This document shows, in pieces, positions 12,758 through 25,010 of a stretch of 64,000 nt of DNA. The stretch is from Phoronis australis (lineage: Eukaryota; Phoronida; Phoronidae): NCBI GenBank assembly GCA_002633005.1, contig NMRA01000070.1, positions 876,369 through 940,368 of the forward strand. The letters are read 5' to 3'. The notes under the pieces are model-generated. The model worked only from the letters and a program-made list of their open reading frames with translations. It did no database searches and was not told where the DNA came from. Numbering within the stretch: position 1 is the first letter of the stretch; the number at the start of each line of letters is the position of its first letter. The position numbers and the translations under genes were made by a program.

Positions 12758-13230
12758 CAAAGCGCATGCGGCAACATGGTGTCCCAATATTTAGGTTCTC
12801 TGAGGGCTTACTGCTAATAGTCCGATACATGAGCTTCTGCCACTACTGTTTATTGAGTGGGAGTAATATCAATTTCACCTATCTGACTATTACCGGCTTA
12901 CTAGTTGTGTTCTTTAAAGATCAGTCAGAACATAAATACTATACATCTGAAAACGACTTTGCATCAAATAAACGCAGAGACTTACAAGACGAGACAAGTG
13001 ATTACCCCCCTCCAGTGAGCACCCCCACCCTACCCGGTTGCACCTCTCCAGTAGCCACCCCCACCCCCCGGTATCACCCCTCCAGTACGTGGTTAGTCAG
13101 TTTTCTGCGGTGTGGCGTATGGAGAAACATGGTGTCCGATACTTAGGTTCTCCGAAGGGTTGCTTGTTGTGTTTTTTAAAGATCAGTCGGAACATAAATG
13201 TGGCTTTCAGTGACAAGATATAGTAACAGA
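12758..13230. repeat. Dispersed duplication flanking a C-rich minisatellite
   Basis: AACATGGTGTCCCAATATTTAG at 12773 and AACATGGTGTCCGATACTTAG at 13125 begin two related segments that both continue to TTTAAAGATCAGTC and GGAACATAAAT. The first has about 100 extra bases. Between them, 13008-13090 has two to three units of CTCCAGTRRGCACCCCCACC with CCCGGT. Confidence 0.55.
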
Positions 13231-13659
13231 ACAATTCCGTGAAGGTAAGTCTTTATTTCAGCAAAGAATTTACAACAATACGTAGTATTTCAATTAAATA
13301 TAATGCGAAATGTGCCAAAACGTCCGATAATTAGGTCACTTGACTGGCTGGCTAGATTTACAGCCCGCAATATATCCAAAGAAATATTATGGAAAAAATG
13401 TCAAAATGTCCGATAGATCGCTTATGCAGTTAAGTATATTGCAATACTTCAAAAATATTAGACTCTTTGTTTTCAACTTCCTACCTAAGAAGGCAAGTAG
13501 ATCCAAGAAGCTTCCGAATATTTCTTGCGAGGAAGGACGTCGCCATGATGGTTCTGTATCCATTTATTTTCTTTCGTGAAAACAAGTTTTCGTTATTTTC
13601 GCCATCTGGTGGAGGGCTCATAAACGTTGCACAAAAGACAAACTGACACGGTTAGTTCA

Positions 13660-13815
13660 ATGGCGGAGCATCTTTCCCGAAGACTGGTGGACGAAAAAAA
13701 AACAAGAGAGGGTGCTAGATTCACGACTGGTAGACAAAAAAATCGGAAGACTCTGCAAAGAGAAAGTGCTAGAATTGCACTGAAAGACAATAGAAAGATG
13801 TTTAATCGAATTTGA
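13660..13815 (+). CDS. Weak candidate: 51-codon basic ORF (MAEHLSRRLVDEKK...)
   Basis: The start context is excellent (TTCAATGGCGG), and the short product is charged and helical: MAEHLSRRLVDEKKTREG, then RQKNRKTLQRESARIALK. It may be a short gene or a first exon; an internal ACTG|GTAGAC donor is possible. It lies about 400 bases upstream of the other small candidate at 14230. No recognised family. Confidence 0.22.
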   Translation: MAEHLSRRLVDEKKTREGARFTTGRQKNRKTLQRESARIALKDNRKMFNRI

Positions 13816-14229
13816 ACGATCTTTGGGCATTATACAGTACATATAGGGAGTATTAGTGAGTCGACTTATTTTCAGTCGAGAACTTTCCGACACCATTTGA
13901 TGCCATCTTCAAAACGCTCAGCTGTTACACTGAGCAAATGTCATGAAGATGTTTTGCTTTTGCACGAATGAGGTAACACAAATAAACTGCAAGAATTGTA
14001 TATTGATTTCTTTGGAAAAAATCAAAAGTTGCATAAAACAAAAACGCCCAGGCGCCGAGACTGAAATTGCAACAGTGGTAGCCTATTTGAAATGTCATCT
14101 TATCAAAAAACTCAATTTGGTCATGATAGGGATACCGTTATATTGCTATAATGGTACCTTTCTCATTTGCTATTTTTTTTCTAAACAGACACGAGCATGT
14201 AAGTCAGTTAATAGCAAATTGGTATAAGC

Positions 14230-15346
14230 ATGAGTGCACCCCCGATAGTAAAAATGAAGCCGGGGGCTCGAGTTTTTGAGAATGTGGAGCTGTTATTAAA
14301 AACACAAGGTAAGATCATAACTATGAATTGTGCAATCGAATTTTGGTAGTTCCTGCCTTTTTAGTGGGTTTTTTGTCTCTCGGCGTTTTCCGGGGGGACG
14401 ACTGGACACGGCGCCCGGGTGCGAGCCCCCCGAGTCCCAGGGTGCACGCACGTCATGAAGTCAAAAATTAAATTTTACAGGCTTTCTACTTTCAGAAAAT
14501 ATGTACTTTAAGTGCTGGACTGGGCATAAATTTGCAGTTTTGTAGATTTCTCTTAATCAGATACCGAGCTGTCAAAAGGCCGGGTCTTTACTGACATGCA
14601 AGTCGCATGCAGTCGGCCCGAAATATAAAGTCGCCTGCCTGTTAGTTTTGACATTTTTAATTTTTGCAGAAAAAATATATGCATTTGAAGCTATTGTGAT
14701 ATGACTCATGAAGGGAGTACAAATGCACAGTCACATCACAGTTCTGAAAACTTTGCAAGTCTTTTTTGCGATTCACGTAACATTTAATGAACGCAATTTA
14801 GCACTTAGTTGAAAGTTTTACAAAATTCAGATGTGGTTCGAACGCTATGATCCAATGCCTGAGTACTCCTGGAGAACTGAGCCTAGCATTGGCGGCACAC
14901 CGGGCGGGGCTGCAGGACTATAGCCCCACGTCTCGTTTCAGCAACGAGTGCTGCGCCGCCCAATGGGAAGAAAAGGAGGGTTACGCCTCAGTCAGTGACC
15001 AAGAAGAGATCCTGCCGTCCGGTCAACCACTGCAGGTACTAATTTTGATAACACACATTAAGGACAGCGCTACGTAAGCTTGGCCTAATTTTTATCATTG
15101 TTTTTAGTTTTGACATTTAATATTATTTGACTCTGCCCGAAACGTTAACGGCATACCACTGCGAATTCCCCCGGCCACACGCGGGGTCGGGGCTTTCGGT
15201 AGCCGCCTCCGTCCAAATGAGCTGTGCTAACGGTTCTTGAAAGTTTCGGAGCGAACTGTTTATTCATGGTTAATCATGTGTGCAGTTTCAGAAAGCCACT
15301 GATAAAATATATTTTGTTGAGATCGATCGAGTTATCTGCCAACTAG
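14230..15346 (+). CDS. Weak candidate: small basic three-exon gene (about 75 aa)
   Basis: ATG at 14230 opens MSAPPIVKMKPGARVFENVE and ends in a consensus donor (ACAAG|GTAAGATC) at 14308, phase 1. An acceptor at 14942 (TCTCGTTTCAG) continues the frame as TSAAPPNGKKRRVTPQSVTK, a strongly basic stretch, to a donor at 15035 (CTGCAG|GTAC). A third exon from 15292 or 15286 then reaches a stop at 15346. All phases agree. An alternative reading of the same segments (frame of 14847 joined to 15292-15549, containing KATDKIYFVEIDRV) is also open and cannot be excluded. No homology recognised. Confidence 0.3.
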
Positions 15347-16187
15347 ATGAACTTTTTCATCAGAGTAGTACTACTGACGGTCACTTGAGCCTTGTCATGA
15401 CTACTATAGTAGGCGTCTCTCAATCATACCCGATGTCAGTCACAGTGGCGGAGTGCAGCGAAAGATTATCTCAGTATTCCTGGCCTGTGTGCGGAATACG
15501 GGATCAATGGAATATGAAGCAAGACGGGAAGGAAATGATAAAAAAGTAAACAATGGGCTACTTAGTTGGCTACATGACAATAGCGAACTCGGAAGAACCG
15601 TCGGGTGAAGTGTTGGACTCAATTGATGAAAAATTCTCCATGCCCCTTTCCACCCTTACATTTTTTTGGCTTTGACGGGGATAGATTTCACTGTGCAGCA
15701 CCAAAAGACTGATGCTTTTCGAAGTATCTCAACGGGCGATTCGGTTCCTCAGTGAGAGGGCAGTTGCCGGGTCACTAATGAGTTAGTAATTAGTGTCATA
15801 ACGGTCATGACTGGCCACCGGGTAGGCCCGTGTGTTGAGCCTGGTTACTTAATTCTGGTGTCAGTTGATCCACATAATTTTTCCCGTAGGTTCTGTTGTT
15901 GTTTTGAACGGCGGTAGCACCCGTCTTCGGTACTGGCGGCATTGACCGTAGTCGGATGCATCAGTAACGAGCCCACCCCGGGCAACGATAACATTTGTTT
16001 ACCCGGTAGAGTGCAGATACGCATGCGCACTTACTTAATAGATATCCGGTTAAGGTTGCCAATAACAACAATAGCTTGATTCAACGGTGAAGCAGTTCTG
16101 AATGAGACAGTTCAGAACAAGCACACTCGACAGGCACACGCACCTGCTGCATATTTTGGATAACAACCAGTGGGTTAAAGACTTCTC

Positions 16188-19100
16188 ATGGCTACTGGTC
16201 ACGTTTTGCCCGGGTTTGGGCCTCATATCTCCGGACTTCGCAGGGTACAATCGGCCGGTTTGCCTGGAGTGATGGACACAACTCGGCTACACATCCAGAG
16301 GAAGGCTCTAACGGGCCACGGACTCGACAGCACGCGGTTTCAGCGAATCAGGGAAAACGCCAAAAATGAGTGGTCAAGACCCAACATGTACCAAACCACG
16401 TATGACAACACACACTACGAAAAGGTGCTTGATGAACCGACGAGACAAAGGCCCTGTTCTCCAACTAGAACCAACAAACCTCACCCCCCACTGTAAGTAT
16501 GCTTGTCGTGACAGTATCCTTTCCGTATAGTACTGTAGACTTATTCAACCACGAGACAGACTCTCCAAATCATGACTGTTTTCACACAGTAACACCAATT
16601 GCGTCTCGTAATGTGTCAGACTTCAGTATTCGGTGGGTACACTAAGGGAATTATGCATGTTATTGTTGTTTCGTTTTCACGCCGGGCGCTTTCCCTTGGT
16701 CGTAGCGACCGCCCTACTATATATCGTCTACACGTCACTATGCAGAAGGCATCCTCCATCATACCTCTTAAAGCGGCATCAGTAAATCCATTCTTTCTGT
16801 CCAGAAAAAAACAAGTTTGGGTTTATGGAATTTACCGTTATAGAATTGGCCTTGCTGTATCTCTGACTCCGTTAAGTAGTGACCCCTTGGCGTGGTAAGA
16901 ATACTTACCAGCGTTCTGGTACACGCAGTTTTACAGTTTACACCGTTTTTACTAAAAACGAAGATGATCTTCGTTACCCACAACGGTTTTAACTAATTAA
17001 AATTAGCAATCAACATTTTGTGCGTTGCTGTCAGTCGTATTTATAAATAATTTCAATCCAAACAGTCTTTGGCTTGGGCTGAGGATTAAATGACGCATTT
17101 GGAAATATTTTTGTTATGCCAATTCAATAGCAGGACATTTAGCAGTTATAACTATGCAACCATGGCAAGATGGCGATTTTTAAATCTAGCAGGCCGACTT
17201 TAAATTTAATTTTGACTTTTCTATTCGATTGATGACCACGCTACCACAGGTAACATGTGCTGCGTTCCTCAAAGCACGACTCGATATTTCGACTGTGAAA
17301 TATCAAATCTGACTTAATTTTATTTGTGCATCTCTTTGATAGAGTGTTTTTGGAGTGTCGGCTGCATCATGTTGAGGGCTTTCACAATCCAGACGCGGCT
17401 TTAGGAAAAAATATATATAGACGTGAGTATGAGTGCAGTTTTAATGTTGTTGTTGATCTTGTTGACTCTGTTGTTGTTATTGTTATTTGTTGTTTTATGG
17501 TTCGTTGTTGTCGTCATCGTCATTATTTCCGTTTTTAACTTTGTGTCTATAAGTTGTTACAACGTTCCCGTGTAGGCTAATGTTGTCGACATGTTTAAAC
17601 TGTCTTCCTTTCTGTATTCTTCTGCCGTGGTCTTGTTTGTTTCATTTTTTTTGTTATCACACACTTCTTCTTTTTTGTATATTCTGTATTTATTTTGACA
17701 AAAACAAATTCATCCATTCAAGCATAATCATGGGTTATAACAAAGTAAAACATTGGCAATTTTTTTCATATTTCGCTTGCTCACGCCCGTCAGAAAGCAA
17801 AGCTTACTTTTCGCCAAGCTGGTTTCCCTCAGTTTGCGAGTAAGTTGATTTTTCATACATTAGATACGAATAGAATTTGCACTTGTTTTAACTGAACAAG
17901 CGCGTTAGTGATGTTTCACAAATTGTTTTGACCTTGGACGGGTATTCATGCCAGCCGGAAGCACAAAGTCGCTTGTCCATGACCTGTAGTCTTCCACGTG
18001 TTCAAATGTCCCATCGAGCTAGTAGTGTTCATGGAAATTACGTTATCAGTTTTACGGCCGAAAAACAACACTTTGGTATTATTGTTGGTTAGGATGGATT
18101 TCTTCTTTGACCAGAATTTTGAAACAACTAAATCCTATGTATGTTTTTTTTTTTTTAATTTGTTGCAATTCGGCACCAGCGCGTGAACTGCAACCGCTGA
18201 GGCTGTGGCCTGACTCTACGTTACGACCGAACAGCGAAAAATTTTACTTTGATTTGTTCTTTGTGTGTGTTTTCAGCTGACGGTGCAGTTACAGCTGGCG
18301 AACGTTCCTTCAGAAGGGGTTACAGGTCAAAGTTCATAGGTCGACCTAGCACTGCAGCAGTCGCACAATATAGTGACATGGTAGGTTTTTGTGATTGACC
18401 AATTTTTTTTCCTGACCACGTAGAGCCCAGGGGTAGAATCAGACACTTCACTTCTTAATGTTTTTATACGAGGACAAACTGAGACTTTTTAGTCTTCACT
18501 GTTGGCACATGCATGGAGATGATTCCATGGACTTCCAATCAGTGATGACTGGCTCACTTGTAAATTCCCAATATAGCGACGTGTGTTCACGATATATTTC
18601 GAACCATTTTGTGGTCAACACGATATGAAATGCGAAACAGTTTATAAAAATTGGAAACATACATGCCCGACCTCCAACAACAGTGTTTAGTTAATTATGG
18701 CGACTAACCGCGAAGACAAACCTAAGGCGGTTTCCATGCGCGCATTATTGGAAATCGATTCTTGTTGCTTTGTTTTCTTATTTACAATTGTTGTGTGGAA
18801 TTCCAGTTAATAAACGATTGGCAATATCGATATTCAGCATAGTTTCCAATTTGACACTAGATAGCAGATATACGTTCAGGTAGGTCTCCACATGCCTGCG
18901 AGGATTTTCATAACGTGTGTGGTGAATTTCGACTGTTACATGTACCTGTGTTCTAGGACACTGATATTTAGCTACGTTCTAACCAAAAGGCACTACGCCT
19001 GCATACACTATCCTTTCTTTCAATCAAGTAAGAAAGCTGGGCCTTTTTGTTTTACGTTAACATAGATTAAATTATGTGGAATAGATAGGTTAAAAACAAT

Positions 19101-22100
19101 GCAAGTTACGTCGCCTACGTGTACTCATGACTTTCATTTACTTGCGCGGTAGAGACCCAATTATTGAAAAATTCGATGGCGCATTGGTGGCTTGCTACAA
19201 CTGAAAATAAACCAAGAATTTTAGACAAAAAATCCACAAATTTGTTGAAGTGTCATTAATGTGACGTGGAGTGGAATTTGGGCGCCCAAAATAGTAGACA
19301 CGACTTCGATTACCATAATAACGATACAAGTATACATGTATTCTATTGACTCTACAATGAATTGATTGGGAAACTTTTTAAACTCTCAGCAAATGTACGT
19401 ATGACACACAAAGGACAGGATTTGCAAAAAAATTGAAATGAGAATTACTCAAATGCGTACTTTTTACGCTATTTTCGAGTCCCAATATGTGACTTTGTTA
19501 TAAGCAACAAAATTGGATTATTTTTTATTATCGGAAGCTGTCGTTCAAAATTTTAATGGATCGCGGCTCTTAAGAATACGGTTACAAAGGAATAACACGT
19601 ACCTTTGGCAGGCGGTATGCCGCGTATGCGAACGTATTTGGGGATAGAGTTTTGCTGTAATTGACAAATATTTGTTATATGCATGTAAATGGTTTTAATT
19701 CCATGTTACCTGTTTCGGAATAGCTCACCATGCTTATCGCCGTCGCTACCAGCGTGTTCTTTGTAATTGTTTACGAACAATTCTTTACGCGAACAGGCAA
19801 ACAGACAACCAGCATCTTGCAAACGAGTGCCGAGAGATATACCCTAGCACCCACCAATATCTGCCACTCTAAGGGGCGAACCAAACTGATTCAGATGTTA
19901 TCTGGCTCCCAGATTTTAACATCGATGGCTTATCGTTATTGAAATAGAGACGGGGCATTTTTTGTTTCAGATCTGTTGGAAAAGCGTAAGAACACATGTT
20001 GTTGAAATATGATGTCACCTAACACCTTTTTTATTTTAGGAAATCTCTCCCCAGGAGTTGCAACATCAGCCCTCGGAAGCCTGGTTAGCTCAATCGAATC
20101 AACGAAGTAAGTGTGGTTGGAAATTTAGGAATGGGATGCCCTCATCCTCCTCTTTGATATGACTGTTGAGTTTCTTATTGCCAAAAAGCTGCACTGGTTA
20201 CTTATTTAATATAGACGCTGAGGTTATATTTTATAATGGTGAAAATGGGATGTTTCGTGAACAGGATTTAAATTGGATTGAAACTCATCGGCAGTTTTGT
20301 AAGTTGCACCGAGAGGAGAGTGGGGGGTCCCATCTCTCGCCTAAGGAAATGACAAAAAACGAGGTCAGCAGAAACCTGTTTGTAGATATTACGCGGACAT
20401 TCTTCTTCGAAAAATATGTCTGGTTCATGTCTTGCAACATGTTACGTCTAAAGCGTGGAGTTTCACCTTCTTTACTGTAGCACACCTGGTTGTAATTGAA
20501 CCTATGACAAAGAAAATGACCGTACAGTCTGTAGTTTACTGTATTTTGGAGTTCCTGTATTGACCACACTCGCAAGTGAATCGACGATGCATTCTAATTT
20601 GAACACGTGACAAGAGTAGCCTGGTTAATAGTATGCATGTAGAAGAGTTAAAAAAACGTGGACAACCTTCCTGTGACATTTCAGCGTCGTCAATCTTGCG
20701 AAAGCAAACAATCAGTTTTTTCGCCAAACCTTACTGATATCGTGCAGGACATTTCTGCGATCTTGACATAGTGCCAAATCGAATCTATCCTTATACATGT
20801 AGTGAGGCTAAGATTACATATTCTAGGTTTGACATTGTCTCACTTGAGTGGAGTTTTTGTCTTATCATGGTCACGAATGTTTGTTTAAGCGGGAAGACAC
20901 GCTCAAGCGGCTTTAGAAAATATGGAACAAGCTAACCAACAGGTAATTTGTAAATTGATTGCATTTTCTATTTATTGTTTACATTCGAGTAATTTACGTT
21001 CACTCATTCTCCGGCTTTGATTCGGCACCGCTTGTCGAACCTTCGCTTTGAAAATTGTCGTCAGAGCTGTGTTTAGCTTCGTTTGCCATTTTGAATAGAA
21101 GTTTTGTCCGCTGGGAACTCAACCGGCTCATTTCTGTTGGTCTTCTGCAGAGCGTTCGATGACGTGGGTAGAATGAGGAAGACCGAAAACCTAATGCAGC
21201 TGCGTTTTGATCCATGTTCTCTGAGAAAATGTTTTCCTTCGCTTTTACCCCAGTTTGCTTGCTGCTCAATACTTTGGATGTTGACGGTTTGTCGAACTTC
21301 GCTGTCGACCCCCTGCTGGCTTTGCTTTTGGCGATGCTCGCTTGCGACTCGTTCCGTTGCTCGTACTGTGCTACTCGCGACCGCGACGACGGTGGATCAC
21401 GGTGCGCGTCGTGTCCATGGTGTTTTCCTTTGGGCTTAACGGAATGAGGTCTCCTTAGTGAGTTGTCTGTGGATCGGCCAGAACTGATGTGATCACTACC
21501 GTGTTTCTGGTGGGGCTTTGCGGTATCGTGGTCCGCCTTATGGGCGTGACCCAAGGTGCTCCCCTCCCGGCGATGTCCTGTCTTGCATCGCTTGACGGCG
21601 GTCACTTCTGCTTTCAAATCGGAATGTTGAGGGTTACTAACCAAATTGAGGGACGGCGTGTTCATAATTTCGTTCATCGTCATTATCGGATTTCCCTGAT
21701 AATCTGTGTCATATGCTGTTGGAAACTGCTTCCGTTGGCGCCATGCTGCCGACGCCCTCTGGCGAATGTCAGAAAGATCTTTCAGGGCCTGAACGTCGGG
21801 TCTGCTGGCGGTTGAACCTTCTCTGGAACCTAAATCTGATTTTATGGAAGCTGGAGCATAATCGAGAATCGATGCTGCCGAATAGCGATTGCTTGCCATT
21901 TTGTACCTACGAAAGAATGTGACATAAATAACGCTGTGTCACAAAGCCGTGACGATAAAGTTTTGCATGTAGTCAGTAATGTAGCTCCGCCTCCGGCAGT
22001 TGCCAGTCGTGAACGTCAACTACAATGTTGAAGCTTATGCCTAATGAATTAGTTAATACACTAAAGCATTTGAAGACACCCCTGCTTGTTTGTGCACCAC

Positions 22101-23488
22101 TAAATATTTGTGCAAAGTAATTTTTAAATTCTGCCCACTAGGCCTACTTGATTACATATCCCCAGCTTTACCTAACTAGGTCACAGTTGTTGGGCTTCGC
22201 ACGAAATAGGGGCCCTCGGGTTTACCGGGGAAGGGGACTTGCTCGGAACTTGTAGCTACAGGGGCTGGATGAAAAGTTTAGACAAATCAGGAGATAAGTA
22301 TAGGTGAAAAATTAAGGTCACCGGAGGGCAGAGAAATTGTTACGAACCGACGGAAAGTTAAAATTAGTGTGATCCCCTGACTTTTCATAACTCAGGGCTT
22401 AACATACAGTAGCCTTGTTTTTAGGGGATCCGATAACCACTTAAAATTCCGGAAAAACTGTAACAATTTCGCATGAAAACATGCGTGAACGGGCTTTATT
22501 ATAGTAAATGTCTGAGGTCATTTTTGTATGTTTCAGTCATTCAAGGAAGGCGTTGTTCCTTCGCTTCATCGTTTCATGCGCATGGCCGGAGCTGAAGGTA
22601 CAGTGTATGTTTTTATGATACAACAAAATGTTCAGCCATTTTATAGTCTATGCTATGTTGGAGGTGTTTAGAGAGGTGTTAATCAATGACAGACTACAGT
22701 GACAACTGACTGTAGTCATGTCTTTTTCATACATTTTACTCGACACTCGGTTGACTGTACAGTGCCGTAGTTGTCAAGCTTTCACTTAAATTACTTTGCT
22801 CTAGAACGTTCAATTCCTGCATGGATTAAAAAGCGTCATCACATGACGTGGCTTTTATTTCCCACGTCTGGACTCCGAGCTTCATTTGAAGCAGTTATCG
22901 CCAGAGGGAGGGCGCGCTCCCCGATCGAGGGTTATAATTCTTCCAAATCTACAAGTTCCTCCATTTCTCCAGGCAAGATTTTCAAACCTCACTAAAGATA
23001 AATCCCAAAACTAAAAATGGCAATATTTGTTCCACTTTCGTTGTACTAGACGTCGATCACTGTGGATCAAACTGCATACGCGAGCGTGTTAGAGTTCCAA
23101 GGTAGTGCTCATCACATTTCCCGCCAAATTCTTACCTGACGCGCTAGGTTACCTTTGGCAGGCGGTCATCAATGACTTCACGCAGATACATGTACGAATC
23201 AATTTACCACTCTTGACCATGTTTACAGAACGCGAGGCAATGAACAAGTTGGTGGGACGGTTGGGTGGCGTTGAGCCCAATGTGCGGAAGGACCCCAACA
23301 TGATGATACCCCACCTGTCCATGGATGCACAGGGTACACGTCGTCATGATGACATAAACGGTGCACGTCGGGTCACATACAGATACAAGCCTCTCAGGGG
23401 CGATTTTCTTATACATCCCGACTATCCGCCGACGCTGAAACACCACCGACTACCCGATTGGCCTCAGCCAGATCCTTACAGCTCGTAA
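16188..23488 (+). CDS. Seven-exon gene, 300-residue protein resembling sperm/ciliary microtubule inner proteins
   Basis: Seven exons join without a phase error into 300 codons plus stop: 16188-16492, 17343-17422, 18277-18380, 20040-20106, 20917-20942, 22537-22597 and 23229-23488. Every junction is GT-AG, several with strong GTAAGT or GTGAGT donors. The ATG starts MATGHVLPGFGPHISGL. Later landmarks are NKPHPPLVFLECRLHHVEGF across junction 1, then FHNPDAALGKNIY, ERSFRRGYRSKFIGRPSTA, and a C terminus with FLIHPDYPPTLKHHRLP followed by WPQPDPYSS and stop. No signal peptide, membrane segment or enzymatic motif is visible. Short proline/aromatic/His/Arg motifs spaced along a small basic protein are typical of proteins lining sperm and ciliary doublet microtubules (SPMIP/CIMIP type; I thought of SPATA48 but cannot confirm it). 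An AATAAA lies at 23992, about 500 bases after the stop. Exon 5 is a 26-base microexon with a weak acceptor, but without it the frame breaks. Gene structure is well supported; family assignment is inference. Confidence 0.75.
20971..20976 (-). terminator. Polyadenylation signal of nested gene A
   Basis: AATAAA on the minus strand, 24 bases beyond the stop at 21000. Confidence 0.6.
21000..21899 (-). CDS. Ser/Lys-rich disordered protein, 299 aa, family member A (nested antisense gene)
   Basis: An uninterrupted 299-codon ORF with a good start context (ACAAAATGG). A likely splice acceptor lies just upstream (TTCTTTCGTAG, first exon base 21906), so a 5'UTR exon may exist. An AATAAA on the same strand at 20976-20971 is 24 bases after the stop. 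The protein is low in hydrophobic residues and rich in Ser, Lys, Arg, His and Asp. A more ordered N-terminal part (about 1-90) contains DLSDIRQRASAAWRQRKQFP and NPIMTMNEIMNTPSLNLV. The middle (100-180) is His/Lys-rich. The C-terminal motif at 232-266 (NAAALGF, then FYPRH, then RLSSQRTK) recurs in the proteins at 28685 and 31506. There is no signal peptide or membrane segment. The gene lies wholly inside intron 5 of the plus-strand gene at 16188-23488. I do not recognise the family; a chromatin, cytoskeletal or sperm-specific role would be speculation. Confidence 0.8.
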   Translation of the reverse strand: MASNRYSAASILDYAPASIKSDLGSREGSTASRPDVQALKDLSDIRQRASAAWRQRKQFPTAYDTDYQGNPIMTMNEIMNTPSLNLVSNPQHSDLKAEVTAVKRCKTGHRREGSTLGHAHKADHDTAKPHQKHGSDHISSGRSTDNSLRRPHSVKPKGKHHGHDAHRDPPSSRSRVAQYEQRNESQASIAKSKASRGSTAKFDKPSTSKVLSSKQTGVKAKENIFSENMDQNAAALGFRSSSFYPRHRTLCRRPTEMSRLSSQRTKLLFKMANEAKHSSDDNFQSEGSTSGAESKPENE

Positions 23489-24442
23489 ATGAAAGGATGA
23501 TGTATAGAACTATGATAAATGATAGAGTTTTGACTCTCATGAGAAGACAGTTTACCTGTATTTTAGTCTGGTGCGTTTTGAGGAAGTTTAGTTTACTGAC
23601 AAAATCATTCCACTTAGCGATACTGACATGCAACTGCTGCCCTCTGTGCAGATGCAAGACATTGGAGAGAAAAGCTTATTGTAGCCAATTGTTTTTTGCG
23701 TCCACGGAAAGCAGCCCTCGTGTGTGGGAATGCCAACTTATGTGTCCCGTTTTTCAGTAAACGCAAGTATTCTGGATTCAGGTCAATTCAGGGTGGTACT
23801 GAACTATTTCAAAACTGTGAACTACGAAACTTGAAGCCTTGCTTCATTTTTTATTAGTCATGTTATGTTTTGAACTCCCTATTTTCATGAATTAGGTCTC
23901 TTGGTTTGCTGTCATTATTTTTCACGTCAATGCCTCCGAAGTCTTCTTGGCGTGCAAAACTTACAGCGATCGGGTTCAAACCTTAACGTATAATAAACTA
24001 GGATTATCACTTTTTTTCGACTGGGGTCCAACATGCCATTCAAACAAGGGTATGATTACTGGGTATATGGTATTCTGTTCCCTTCATTATATATCATCAT
24101 TTTTATGAAAGATTTATGTTTACGATTAAAAATAAATTCTTGGTATTTTCGATGTCAAGCTTTGCCGTGTTTGCGTTTTCCCACGTATTCATTAGCAAAA
24201 CCACTTTGGGCTCCGGTCTTTTTGGGTATTTTGTTTAATCCAGACTGGCAATGGTTTTTGATGTGGCACGTGATATATTTGTTGTATAATACAAAGCATG
24301 GGATATCGGTTTGGACCCCTAGAACGCATGGTAATTATTTGTCTATGAATGCAGATGAAAGCTTTTCAAATCCAAGCATGGAAACGGGTCACATGGTTTC
24401 GAGTTGGGCATGAGCAAGCGTATGCACAGTTGCGTGGTTTAT

Positions 24443-25010
24443 TACCTCGATTGTTCCCTGCGTGCCGCTAGGTCGGGCGGTAGCCGTGCCAGCACGCAGG
24501 TATCACTTAATTTTCCTCGGGAATTTTTTGTACACCAGCGTTTTTGATTGGCTGGTCGAATTCTCAACCGGCAGCACTTTACGCAAACAAACTGGCATGA
24601 GTGATGGACTGAAGTGTAAATGTTGTTCAGACAAATCGGTGCTTGAAATTCATGTTCAGGAAAAGTGAATCCAAGAAATTGTGGTTGCGCCTTTTCGGAG
24701 TGCATCTTTCAGCTGTCGATGACTTTTGTTTACGGTACTGTCCTGTATTCATACAGTGTGAATAACACACCGGTTAAATCGGCCAGATATGTGCTCATTG
24801 TACATGTACATGTATGTGCTTCAAGCACGCGGCTATTAAACATCATTGCAGAGTTGCCGCGACGCCATTTGCATGACAAGGCTAAAAACCGTTCACAGTC
24901 CGCCATTTTTTTACTGCTGAGGTTACATCAACCAATGCTAAAGCGCGTGCCACCGCGTGATACCTGCGTGCTGGCTAGGCGGCACGTTGGGGACCGGCGA
25001 GGGTTTACAA
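24443..25010. mobile_element. Element with imperfect terminal inverted repeats, about 570 bp
   Basis: The left end (TTACCTCG...TGCGTGCCGC...GCCAGCACGCAGGTATCAC) is matched in reverse complement by the right end (GTGATACCTGCGTGCTGGC...GGCACG...CGAGGGTTTAC). The right arm lacks about ten bases present in the left. The interior has no long ORF, suggesting a non-autonomous DNA transposon. Target-site duplication is unclear. Confidence 0.5.

Noticed and set aside
21104-21815. Plus-strand ORFs over gene A
   Set aside because: Antisense shadows; the minus-strand frame has the start context, polyA signal and paralogs.
24033-24413. 126-codon hydrophobic ORF
   Set aside because: No homology or splice partners, and AT-rich codons; plausible by chance at this composition.
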